Assembly: GCF_024295805.1 (NCBI RefSeq)
Contig: NZ_JANCLX010000003.1
Span: forward strand, 248,001-312,000
Source of the DNA: Streptomyces cucumeris
GTDB lineage: Bacteria > Actinomycetota > Actinomycetes > Streptomycetales > Streptomycetaceae
DNA: 64,000 nt
Reading direction: 5' to 3'
Positions 24,747 to 32,740 of this stretch are shown here, piece by piece. Below the pieces are notes generated by a model. It made no database searches. It saw only the letters and a list, made by a program, of their open reading frames with translations, and had not been told where the DNA came from. How positions within the stretch are numbered: position 1 is the first letter of the stretch; each line of letters opens with the position of its first letter. Made by a program: the position numbers and the translations under genes.

Positions 24747-25661
24747 ATGAACGCGACCGCCGCCACCCATACCGCCACCGCCCCGTCGTGGAGCCTCGGT
24801 GGCATCGAGGTGCACCGCGTCGACGAGATCGAGCTGCCGCGGCAGACCGGTCCGTGGCTGCTTCCCGAGGCCACCGGAGAGCTCATGGACGAGGTGCCCT
24901 GGCTGCGGCCCGCGTTCGCCGACGCCGACGTACCACGGCTGGCCAGCCACGCCTTCGCCGTCGAGGCCGGTGGGACACGCATCATCGTCGACACCGGGAT
25001 CGGCAACGACAAGGTCCGCGCCAACCCCGCCTGGAACGGCCTGGACACCGACTTCCTGGAGCGCCTCTCCGCCATCGGGTTCGCGCCGGACTCCGTCGAC
25101 CTGGTGATCACCACCCATCTGCACACCGACCACGTCGGCTGGAACACCCGGCTGAGCGACGGCAGTTGGGAGCCCGCCTTCCCGCGCGCCCGCTACCTCG
25201 TCAGCCGTACCGAATGGGATTACTGGGCCTCCGTCGAGATGGACGAGGCGCGCGCCCAGATGTTCCGCGACTCCGTCCACCCCGTCCGCGACAACGGGCA
25301 GTACGACCTGGTCGACGTCACCGGCCGGGGGCACGAGGTGGCCGATGGCATCCGGCTGCGTCCCGCTCCCGGCCACACCCCCGGGCAGATCACCGTGGAA
25401 CTGCGCGGTACCGACCGCTCAGCCGTGATCACCGGTGACAGCGTCCACCACCCCGTTCAGCTTGCCCACCCCCAGGTGACCAGTTGCGTGGACATCGATC
25501 CCCGCCAGGCGGTACGCACCCGCCACGATCTGCTGAACGGCCTCGCCGGTACGGACGGCCTGCTGCTCGGCACCCACTTCCCGCACCCCACCGCGGGACG
25601 CGTCCACGCCCACGACGGACGCTTCCGCCTGCTCCCCGAGCCCCCCACCGCCGTGTCCTAG
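24747..25661 (+). CDS. MBL-fold metallohydrolase (lactonase-like)
   Basis: A 304-residue metallo-beta-lactamase-fold enzyme. The dinuclear zinc motif is HLHTDH (His124, His126, Asp128, His129), with a further His in APGHTPGQ, Asp in ITGDSVHH and His in GTHFPHP near the C-terminus. The overall pattern (N-terminal DVPRLASHAF, VDTGIGN) is closest to the AHL-lactonase/quorum-quenching-like and alkyl-hydrolase group rather than to beta-lactamases. It follows the TetR-controlled pump. Its TAG stop overlaps the stop of the convergent response regulator in a single CTAG. Confidence 0.86.
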   Translation: MNATAATHTATAPSWSLGGIEVHRVDEIELPRQTGPWLLPEATGELMDEVPWLRPAFADADVPRLASHAFAVEAGGTRIIVDTGIGNDKVRANPAWNGLDTDFLERLSAIGFAPDSVDLVITTHLHTDHVGWNTRLSDGSWEPAFPRARYLVSRTEWDYWASVEMDEARAQMFRDSVHPVRDNGQYDLVDVTGRGHEVADGIRLRPAPGHTPGQITVELRGTDRSAVITGDSVHHPVQLAHPQVTSCVDIDPRQAVRTRHDLLNGLAGTDGLLLGTHFPHPTAGRVHAHDGRFRLLPEPPTAVS

Positions 25662-26386
25662 GCCGGTCCCCCGCCTCCGCAGAGCCCCGTCTCCCACGCC
25701 CAGGCGGCGATCTCGACGCGGTTGCGCGCCGCCAGCTTCCGCTGGACGTTGGCGAGGTGGGTCTTGACCGTGGACAGCGTCACATAGAGCTCCGCGGCCG
25801 CCTCCTCATTGGTACGGCCGCGGGCGACGAGACGGACGACATCCCGTTCGCGCTGGGTCAGCGGCTCCGCGGGCCGGACCGGACCGCCGCCGGCGCCGGC
25901 ACTCGCACCGGCCGCACCGCGCGCCGGGGGTTCGGCGGGCCGCTCACGGGACGGGGCCATATGCGAGAGCAGCCGGACGGTGATCGACGGTGAGATCAAG
26001 GAGTTGCCGGTGGCCGCGGCCCGTACGGCCTCCGTCAGCAGCCCGGGTGCCCCGTCCTTGAGGAGGAATCCGCAGGCGCCGTTGCGCAGCGCGGTGTAGA
26101 CGTACTCGTCGAGGTCGAAGGTGGTGGCGATCAGCACGTTCATCGGATCCGGCACTCCGGGGCCCGCGAGCTGACGGGTGACCTCGAGGCCGTCCAGCTT
26201 CGGCATCCTGATGTCGACCAGGCAGACATCGGGTCGCAGACGCCGCGCCTCCTCGACGGCCGCCGCCCCGTCCGCGGTCTCCGCCACGACCTCGATATCC
26301 GGCTGGGAGCCCAGGATCATGCGGAAGGCGGCGCGGAGCATGGGCTGGTCGTCGGCGATGAGGACACGAATCGTCATGGAGGACAT
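25658..26386 (-). CDS. NarL/LuxR-family response regulator
   Basis: A 242-residue response regulator. The receiver domain has the acidic pair ADD (11-13), phospho-acceptor Asp58 in LVDIRMP and Lys in LLKDGAPG; a 35-residue Pro/Gly/Ala linker precedes the LuxR helix-turn-helix LTQRERDVVRLVARGRTNEE and LYVTLSTVKTHLANVQRKL. The start may be ATG 26386 or the more conserved ATG 26377 (MTIRVLIADDQ). The sensor kinase gene lies 93 bases upstream in the same direction, and an ABC exporter is divergent beyond it, so this pair probably regulates that exporter. Confidence 0.9.
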   Translation of the reverse strand: MSSMTIRVLIADDQPMLRAAFRMILGSQPDIEVVAETADGAAAVEEARRLRPDVCLVDIRMPKLDGLEVTRQLAGPGVPDPMNVLIATTFDLDEYVYTALRNGACGFLLKDGAPGLLTEAVRAAATGNSLISPSITVRLLSHMAPSRERPAEPPARGAAGASAGAGGGPVRPAEPLTQRERDVVRLVARGRTNEEAAAELYVTLSTVKTHLANVQRKLAARNRVEIAAWAWETGLCGGGGPA

Positions 26387-26478
26387 GATCCCAAGGGGAC
26401 GCCCCGCGGTCAGTACAGGGGGCGCGACCCGTACGGGGTCGCCGTCCGTACGGGGTCACCGTCCGGACGAGTCCGCGG

Positions 26479-27705
26479 TCAGTACGAGGGCAGGGCATCC
26501 AGCGGAAGGACCGCCTGGACGCACCAGCCACCCCCCGGCCGCTCCCCCGCGCTGATCCGCCCGCCGATCCCCTCGACCCGCTCGGCGAGACCGACGAGAC
26601 CGTATCCGCCACCGACCGCACCCTCGGCACGCGCCGCCGACTGCCCCGGGGGCGTGCCCTGGCCCCCGGGGCGGCCGTCATCCGTCACGGACACCTCCAG
26701 ACGGTCCGGCCGCTCGGGGTGCGGTACGACCCGCACCTCGACGCATGACATCCCCTCCGCGTGCTTGCGCGCGTTGGTCAACGACTCCTGTACGACGCTG
26801 TAGACCGTGGCGGCGACCTCGGGTGGTACGGGCCGGTCGGTCAGGGAGGGGTCGACGGTCAGCGTCGCGGGCGGCCCCGCCACGGAGAACTTCTCCGTGA
26901 GTGTGCGCAGACCGCCCAGGTGTCCCGCCGGGCGGGTCGCCGCGGGGGCCGTGGGAGCCACGGGATCCCGCAGGACGGAGACCATCGCGCGCATCGATCC
27001 CAGCGCCTGGGCCCCGGCCTGCTCGATCTGGGCCAGCATCCGGTCCAGGTCCTCCGGGCTCTGGGTGTGGCCGGCGTCCGCCGTGAAGCGCGCGGCCTTG
27101 GTCTGGGCGACGATCGCCGTGACGTGGTGGGCGACGAAGTCGTGCAGTTCCCGTGCGTACTCCAGGCGTTGGGCCTGGCGGACCGTGTCGATCTCACGCG
27201 CCCGCACGGTGTCGCGCAGACGCAGCGCCAGTCCGAGAACCACCATGAACGGCACGACGCAGACGGCGATGAGGGAGATGAACAGGTAGAGGTGGTCGTC
27301 CCAGGCCTCGATCCGCAGGGGAAGGATCACCGCCGCGCAGGACGCCGCCATCGACAGCCCGATCGCCTCCAGGGGACGGCTGCGGCGCACCGCACGAGTG
27401 ATCACCAGCAGCAGCACACCCAGCTCCACCATCCCGGGTGTGTTCTCGGGGCGTTGCGCGAGCTGGGTCTGGGTGATCGACAGGGCGCAGGACGCCACGG
27501 CGGCGGCCAGGGCGTACTGCCGGAACCAGCGTTTGGGCGCGAAGAGCGCCAGCAGTGACAGGACCCCGGTGACGACCGTCGCCACCACCACGGCGGGGTA
27601 CGGCGCGTTGCGGCCCTCCATCACCACGAGGGCGAACAGTCCCGCACCGACCAGGCAGATAAGGGCTCGCTGAATGAGGGAGCGTGCCCGGAACGCGGCA
27701 ATCAT
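26479..27705 (-). CDS. Sensor histidine kinase (HisKA_3, NarL-partner type)
   Basis: A 408-residue membrane kinase with about 5-6 transmembrane helices in the first 165 residues and almost no extracellular loop, a coiled linker, and the DesK/NarX-type dimerisation motif ARELHDFVAHHVTAI with phospho-His188. The ATPase domain is short but has N-box VVQESLTNARKHA and the G-box GGYGLVGLAERV. ATG 27705 follows a TAGCGT -10 box by about 9 nt without a ribosome site, so the message is likely leaderless. It is divergent from the ABC transporter genes at 27912; the absence of a sensor domain is typical of kinases that sense through the partner exporter or the membrane. Confidence 0.9.
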   Translation of the reverse strand: MIAAFRARSLIQRALICLVGAGLFALVVMEGRNAPYPAVVVATVVTGVLSLLALFAPKRWFRQYALAAAVASCALSITQTQLAQRPENTPGMVELGVLLLVITRAVRRSRPLEAIGLSMAASCAAVILPLRIEAWDDHLYLFISLIAVCVVPFMVVLGLALRLRDTVRAREIDTVRQAQRLEYARELHDFVAHHVTAIVAQTKAARFTADAGHTQSPEDLDRMLAQIEQAGAQALGSMRAMVSVLRDPVAPTAPAATRPAGHLGGLRTLTEKFSVAGPPATLTVDPSLTDRPVPPEVAATVYSVVQESLTNARKHAEGMSCVEVRVVPHPERPDRLEVSVTDDGRPGGQGTPPGQSAARAEGAVGGGYGLVGLAERVEGIGGRISAGERPGGGWCVQAVLPLDALPSY

Positions 27706-27851
27706 GCAGGTCACGCTACGGCAGTCGGCTCCTGTCGCACCTCGGCCGTTCGGCCGAGGCGGGCGGCTCGGCCTTCGGCTTTCCGGTGGATCCGGGGGAG
27801 GGCCGGGGCCCGGCAGCATCGGAACCGGTCCGGTGGGACGGCCGCGAAACC

Positions 27852-27888
27852 TCCCGCGAACCGTCCCGAGAACCATCCCGAGAAACCG
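27852..27888 (+). repeat. Three tandem 12-bp repeats upstream of the ABC genes
   Basis: TCCCGCGAACCG, TCCCGAGAACCA and TCCCGAGAAACCG follow one another directly, 24 bases before the ATP-binding gene start and ending close to its ribosome site. They could be response-regulator half-sites or a translational leader element. Confidence 0.4.
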
Positions 27889-27911
27889 ATGTCACGCAGG
27901 AGCGATGTGCG

Positions 27912-28697
27912 ATGAGCCAGCGATGGGACGCCCCCGCGTCCTCCCCCACGATCGGCACGGTGGTCGCCGAGGGCCGCCACCTGACCAAGGTCTACGGCGA
28001 GGGCGACACCGCGGTGACGGCGCTCGCCGGTGTGTCGGCCCGGTTCGTCTCCGGCGAGTTCACCGCGATCATGGGCCCTTCGGGCTCGGGCAAGTCCACG
28101 TTCATGCACTGCCTCGCCGGACTCGACACCCCCACGTCCGGCAGTGCGCGGATCGGCGACACCGATCTCGGCTCGCTGAACGAGTCCCGGCTCACCAAGC
28201 TGCGGCGTGAGCGGATCGGCTTCGTCTTCCAGTCGTTCAACCTGATGCCCACGCTCACGGCGCTGGAGAACATCACCCTCCCCTGCGATCTGGCCGGGAT
28301 CACTCCCGACCCGGCGTGGCTGCGGGAGCTCGTCGGTACCCTGGGCCTGGCCGACCGGCTCGGACACCGTCCGGACCAGCTCTCCGGGGGCCAGCAGCAG
28401 CGGGTGGCCTGCGCCCGGGCGCTCGCGTCGCGCCCCGCGGTCGTCTTCGCCGACGAGCCCACCGGCAATCTCGACTCCCGGGCGGGCGCGCAGGTCCTGT
28501 CGTTCCTGCAGATGTCCGCGACGGTGTTCGGCCAGACGGTCGTGATGGTCACCCATGACCCGGTCGCGGCCGCCTACGCCGGCCGGGCGCTCTTCCTGGC
28601 CGACGGACAGCTCGTGCACGAGATGGCACACCCCAGCGCGGCCGGGGTGCTGGAGCAGATGAAGGCGTTCGACGCCGGGCAGCAGGCAGCCCGATGA
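27912..28697 (+). CDS. ABC transporter ATP-binding protein (MacB/LolD type)
   Basis: A 261-residue ATPase for an FtsX-type exporter. Walker A GPSGSGKST, Q-loop VFQSFNLMPTLTALENI, signature LSGGQQQR, Walker B VVFADEPTGNLDS and H-loop VMVTHDP are all present; the 'DEPTGNLD' and 'FNLMPTLTALENI' wording is typical of the MacB/LolD/BceA subfamily. Start ATG 27912 has AGGAG 9 nt upstream. Its stop overlaps the permease start (ATGA at 28694-28697), so the two are translationally coupled. Likely role: energising export or membrane extraction of a lipophilic peptide or lipid. Confidence 0.93.
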   Translation: MSQRWDAPASSPTIGTVVAEGRHLTKVYGEGDTAVTALAGVSARFVSGEFTAIMGPSGSGKSTFMHCLAGLDTPTSGSARIGDTDLGSLNESRLTKLRRERIGFVFQSFNLMPTLTALENITLPCDLAGITPDPAWLRELVGTLGLADRLGHRPDQLSGGQQQRVACARALASRPAVVFADEPTGNLDSRAGAQVLSFLQMSATVFGQTVVMVTHDPVAAAYAGRALFLADGQLVHEMAHPSAAGVLEQMKAFDAGQQAAR

Positions 28698-31252
28698 GCG
28701 GCGGCCGCACCCATCCCACGCCCCGGAGGTTCGCCATGCTCCGTACCGCCCTGCGCACCCTGCGCTCGCACCGCCTCCGGTTCGCGCTGCCGGCGCTCGC
28801 CGTGGTGCTCGGCGTCGCCTTCGTCACCGGATCCCTGATCTACGGCGACTCCGTCTCCTCCGCCATCGCCACGGCCCGGGCCAACTCCCAGCCGGATGTG
28901 TCCGTCGCGGTGCGGCCCACGGACGCCGCCCTGCAGTCCACGCAGGATCCCTCCGCCGCACCACCCCGTCTCGACGCGACGCTGCTGAAACGGCTCCGTG
29001 GTGTGCCGGGAGCCGTCTCGGCACGCGGCACGGCCGAGGGCCGGTCGTTCCTGGCGGGGTCGGACGGCGAACTCATCGGCGATCTGTACGAGTCCGCGGG
29101 TGTCAACTACGTCCCCGGCCCGGGGGGCGAGGATCCGCGCTACCCCCTCACCGCCGGACGCGGTCCGCGCGCCACCGGGGAGATCGCCATCGACGAGGCG
29201 GCGGCCGAGCGTGCCGGAAAAGGGGTCGGCGACAGGGTCCGGATCGTCGTCGACGGTACGGCCCGCAACGCCCGGGTCGTCGGTGTCCTCACCGCCGAGG
29301 ACAGCCGTCTCGCCTCCGGCGGTACGCTCACCGCGTTCGACGGCGCCACCGCGCTGCGGCAGTTCGCCCCGGACCAGGGCGGCTACACATCGATCACACT
29401 GACCGCCGCCGAGGGCACCTCCGAAGCCCAACTCGCCCAGCAGACACAGAAGATGCTGCCGGACGGACTCGAGGCCGTCACGGCCGCGCAGCTACGCGAG
29501 GAGGCCACGGCCGGATCCGACGACAAGCTCACCAATGTGCTGCTGAGCTTCGCCGGTATCGCCCTGTTCGTCTCCACCTTCCTCGTCGCCAACACCTTCA
29601 CCATGCTGAGCGCCGCGCGCGCCCGTGAACACGCCCTGCTCCGTGCCGTCGGTGCCACCCGCCGGTATGTGATGCGCCAGGTGCTGACCGAGGCGGCGAT
29701 CGTCGGGGCGGTCGCCTCGGTCGTGGGCTACGCCCTGGGCATCGGTGTCGCGGCACTGCTCAACACCCTGTTCGGGGCGGCGAGCGGCATCACCGCCCCT
29801 TTGCGGATCGTCCAACTCACCCCCGTACTGGCGGCGTTCGGCGTCGGCATCGCCATCACCCTGCTCGCGGCCTATGTGCCGGCCCGTCGCGCGGCCGCCG
29901 TCGCCCCCGTGGCGGCGCTGCGCACGAGCCGCCCGCCCACACCCGCGTCACTGCGCCGCCGCGGCATCATCGGCGCGACCGTCACCGCACTCGGTGTGGC
30001 TCTGCTCTGGGCGGCCGGCGGGGACGAGAATCTGCTCTACACCGCCGCACCGGTGCTCCTCGTCGGCCTGATCGTCCTCACCCCGCTCATCGCCCTCGGT
30101 GTCACCGGTCTGCTCCGCACACCGCTGCGGCGGCTGGCGGGGATCCGCGGCAAGCTGGCGGTGGAGAACGCCCGCCGCAATCCGCGGCGTACGGCGGCCA
30201 CCGCAGCGACCCTCATGGTCGGTCTCGCGATGGTCACCGCGGTCACGGTCGCCGTGGCGTCGATCAGCCGGATGGACGAGGAGGAGGCCGACGCGGCCAT
30301 GGCCTCGGATCTGCGGATCACGGCCGTCGCCTTCGGGCAGGTCGGGGCCGATGTCGCCGACCGTGTCGCACACCTCCCGGACGCCGCGGCCGTCACCGCC
30401 GTCGTCAACACCGATCTGCGTATCTCCGAGGAGGACATACTCCCCGTGACGGCCGTCTCCCCCGGCACGGTGGAGCGCCTGGCCCCCATCACCCTCCGCA
30501 AGGGTTCACTGAAGCGGCTCGACCGCGGTATCGCGGTCGAGGAACAGACCGCGGCGGCACGCCACTTGACGCTCGGCAGCCGTGTCACGGGCACCCTCGC
30601 CGGTACCGACCGGAAATCCTCCCTCCCGGTCGTCGCCATCTACGAGGGGGAGGACTTCGCCACCACGCTCGTCTCGGGTACGAGGCTGCCGCGCACCGCC
30701 CACGGCGACCAGGCACGTATCGCCGAGGTCATCGCCGACGCCGACCCCGGCCGTACGGCGGCCCTCCAGAGCGACATCCGGCACACGCTCGACAATCCCG
30801 CGCTGCTGGTGCAGGACCGTGCGGAAGTGCGGAAGGCGGCGAGCAATGACACGGCCGAGTTCCTGAACATCATGTACGCCATGCTCAGCGTCACGGTCCT
30901 GATCGGTGCCCTGGGCGTGGTCAACACCATGGGCATGGCCGTCTCCGAACGCGTCCGGGAGATCGGCATGTTGCGCGCCCTCGGACTCGACCGCAAGCGG
31001 CTCGCCTCCATCCTGCGCATCGAGTCGGTGACCATCTCCCTGCTCGGGTCAGCGCTCGGGCTCATGGCGGGCGGTGCGATCGGAGCGGCCGCCGTCCTCA
31101 CCCAGCCCAGCGTCCCGCTGGTCATCCCCTGGGACCGGGCGGCCCTGTGCTTCGCCGCGACGGCCGCGATCGGCGTCCTCGCCTCGCTGTGGCCGGGACG
31201 GCAGGCGATGGCGGTCCCGATGCTGAGGGCGATGGGCACGGACACGGAGTAG
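28694..31252 (+). CDS. ABC transporter permease (FtsX/MacB family)
   Basis: An 852-residue permease. A first transmembrane helix (RFALPALAVVLGVAFVTGSL) leads into a large extracytoplasmic MacB-like domain (about 50-250), then three helices with a FtsX core (LSAARAREHALLRAVGATRR), a second similar half (about 470-700 extracellular), and a C-terminal FtsX core (MAVSERVREIGMLRALGLDR). This ten-helix, two-FtsX form is characteristic of actinobacterial exporters. It is coupled to the ATPase gene by a 4-nt overlap. ATG 28736 is an alternative start. It is probably controlled by the divergent two-component system. A strong hairpin follows. Confidence 0.92.
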   Translation: MSGGRTHPTPRRFAMLRTALRTLRSHRLRFALPALAVVLGVAFVTGSLIYGDSVSSAIATARANSQPDVSVAVRPTDAALQSTQDPSAAPPRLDATLLKRLRGVPGAVSARGTAEGRSFLAGSDGELIGDLYESAGVNYVPGPGGEDPRYPLTAGRGPRATGEIAIDEAAAERAGKGVGDRVRIVVDGTARNARVVGVLTAEDSRLASGGTLTAFDGATALRQFAPDQGGYTSITLTAAEGTSEAQLAQQTQKMLPDGLEAVTAAQLREEATAGSDDKLTNVLLSFAGIALFVSTFLVANTFTMLSAARAREHALLRAVGATRRYVMRQVLTEAAIVGAVASVVGYALGIGVAALLNTLFGAASGITAPLRIVQLTPVLAAFGVGIAITLLAAYVPARRAAAVAPVAALRTSRPPTPASLRRRGIIGATVTALGVALLWAAGGDENLLYTAAPVLLVGLIVLTPLIALGVTGLLRTPLRRLAGIRGKLAVENARRNPRRTAATAATLMVGLAMVTAVTVAVASISRMDEEEADAAMASDLRITAVAFGQVGADVADRVAHLPDAAAVTAVVNTDLRISEEDILPVTAVSPGTVERLAPITLRKGSLKRLDRGIAVEEQTAAARHLTLGSRVTGTLAGTDRKSSLPVVAIYEGEDFATTLVSGTRLPRTAHGDQARIAEVIADADPGRTAALQSDIRHTLDNPALLVQDRAEVRKAASNDTAEFLNIMYAMLSVTVLIGALGVVNTMGMAVSERVREIGMLRALGLDRKRLASILRIESVTISLLGSALGLMAGGAIGAAAVLTQPSVPLVIPWDRAALCFAATAAIGVLASLWPGRQAMAVPMLRAMGTDTE

Positions 31253-31277
31253 GAACGGAGCGGGGAAGGAGACGAGG

Positions 31278-31314
31278 GCCGGGTACGGCGCGGGGACCAC
31301 GCGCCGTACCCGGC
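31278..31314. terminator. Bidirectional terminator, perfect 15-bp stem
   Basis: GCCGGGTACGGCGCG / CGCGCCGTACCCGGC with a 7-nt loop, between the convergent permease and TrmB/LuxR genes. Confidence 0.6.
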
Positions 31315-31338
31315 TCCTGTGCACGGGCCGCGCGGTGG

Positions 31339-32298
31339 CTAACGCAGCAGTCCTTTGCGGCTGGCCTGCAACCCCGCCTGAAAGCGGGTCCGTGCTCCCA
31401 GCGTGTCCATGATCCGGCGCATTCGCCGCTCGATGGTCCGCTTGTTCACCCCGACCTTGCGCGCGATCACCTCATCGGTGAATCCGGCCGCGGCGAAGCC
31501 CAGCAGCCTGATGTCCTCCTCGCCGAGGTCCACCCCGGGGGCCGGTTCGGTCGACCACAGGGGGGTACCGCGCTCCCAGAGGAACTCGAACAGCGCGAGC
31601 AGTCCGTCGACGAGAGGCGACGGTCGCAGCGCGATGGTCTGCCGTTCCTCGCAGAGCACGAACGGCACCAGCGCGTTGGCGCGGTCGGTGATCAGGAGCT
31701 TGAGCGGGACCCCGTCGAGCACCCGCGCCTGCTCGCCGCGGCGGGTCAGTTCGCGGGCCAGGGCGAGCTGATCGGCCCCGGCCAGGGACTCCCGGTCGTA
31801 GATGGTGCGGTAGCTCACCCCGCGCGCCATCTGCTCGAGCTGGACCTCGGTCTGGCGCGGGACGCCCACCGTCACATAGGGAGGCTTGTCGAGCGTCAAC
31901 ACCTCTTCCTTGCAGGTCAGTTGGGCCAGCAGGAAATGCTGCACATTCGCCTGGGCCCCCTTGATGATCTCGACGGGTACCTCGTTCTCCTGATGGGCCA
32001 GGGCCCACAGCCCGGTCAGCTCCGTGGCGGCGAGACGCGCCTCCTCGATCCGCTGGCGGCCGTGCAGTACGAGCACTTCGATGGCCAGCTCGGGCGGCGC
32101 GGCACGGAATCGGGCCGGACGGCCGTCCGTCCGCGTGATCAGCCCCTTCTCCCGCAGCGCGGCCAGACAGCGCCGCACCTGCGCGGGCGGCCGACCGGTC
32201 GCCCCGGCCAGATCACCGACCGTCGGTTCGGGGCGGGTCGCCAACACCACTCTGTACAACGCCTCTTCGGCCGCGGTCACACCCAGCGCACCCAGCAT
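31339..32298 (-). CDS. TrmB/LuxR-type transcriptional regulator
   Basis: A 319-residue regulator with an N-terminal TrmB-like winged helix (EEALYRVVLATRPEPTVGDL, then PAQVRRCLAALREKGLITRT), a middle phospholipase-D-like effector region (about 90-245) and a C-terminal LuxR helix-turn-helix (LGFAAAGFTDEVIARKVGVN, KRTIERRMRRIMDTLGARTR). This composite is widespread in Streptomyces, usually as orphan regulators. Start ATG 32298 has AAGGGTGG upstream. It is divergent from a short candidate peptide gene at 32413 and from a membrane-anchored sigma factor further right; which of these it controls is unknown. Confidence 0.87.
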   Translation of the reverse strand: MLGALGVTAAEEALYRVVLATRPEPTVGDLAGATGRPPAQVRRCLAALREKGLITRTDGRPARFRAAPPELAIEVLVLHGRQRIEEARLAATELTGLWALAHQENEVPVEIIKGAQANVQHFLLAQLTCKEEVLTLDKPPYVTVGVPRQTEVQLEQMARGVSYRTIYDRESLAGADQLALARELTRRGEQARVLDGVPLKLLITDRANALVPFVLCEERQTIALRPSPLVDGLLALFEFLWERGTPLWSTEPAPGVDLGEEDIRLLGFAAAGFTDEVIARKVGVNKRTIERRMRRIMDTLGARTRFQAGLQASRKGLLR

Positions 32299-32412
32299 GG
32301 GGTCCACCCTTCTGCGTCTGTCGGCTTCCCGCAAGGGCGGTAATCCGGCGGGTCTCTTCACGCGATCAGCGCTTAATCTCTGCACAACCTTCAGCCCCCA
32401 CATGGAGGAAGT

Positions 32413-32589
32413 GTGAAACGTCCATGTTCCCCCGCCGCCCCCGCGGCGGTCGCCACAGACGTCAGTGTGACGCCCCGTCCGCGTCTCACACCGGCGGACA
32501 CCCATCGTCCGGCCACTCACACCACCGGCCAACGCCATGTGGCGCGCATGGCACCCTCGGGGCGCACACCACACCTCCCGCGCCCCTGA
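32413..32589 (+). CDS. Candidate 58-residue peptide, divergent from the TrmB/LuxR gene
   Basis: A GTG-initiated frame (MKRPCSPAAPAAVATD...) preceded by the strong site GGAGGAA. The 17 bases covering ribosome site and start (32404-32420) are identical to the initiation region of the S8 protease gene on the opposite strand at 43309-43325. The peptide is rich in Pro, Thr, Arg and Ala with no membrane segment or known motif. Third-position GC bias is moderate. I do not recognise it; it may be a real short gene or a fortuitous frame. Confidence 0.3.
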   Translation: MKRPCSPAAPAAVATDVSVTPRPRLTPADTHRPATHTTGQRHVARMAPSGRTPHLPRP

Positions 32590-32740
32590 ACCGGCCTGCC
32601 CGGCGTTCCCCACTCGCCGGGCAGGCCGCCCTTCCGGCCCGACCGGACCGGCCCCCACCCCAGGGCGGGTCCCTCCCCGGCATCCCCGTCCGTGCAGCGG
32701 TGGATCCGGGGGACATCGACACCCGAGACCAGGACGACGC

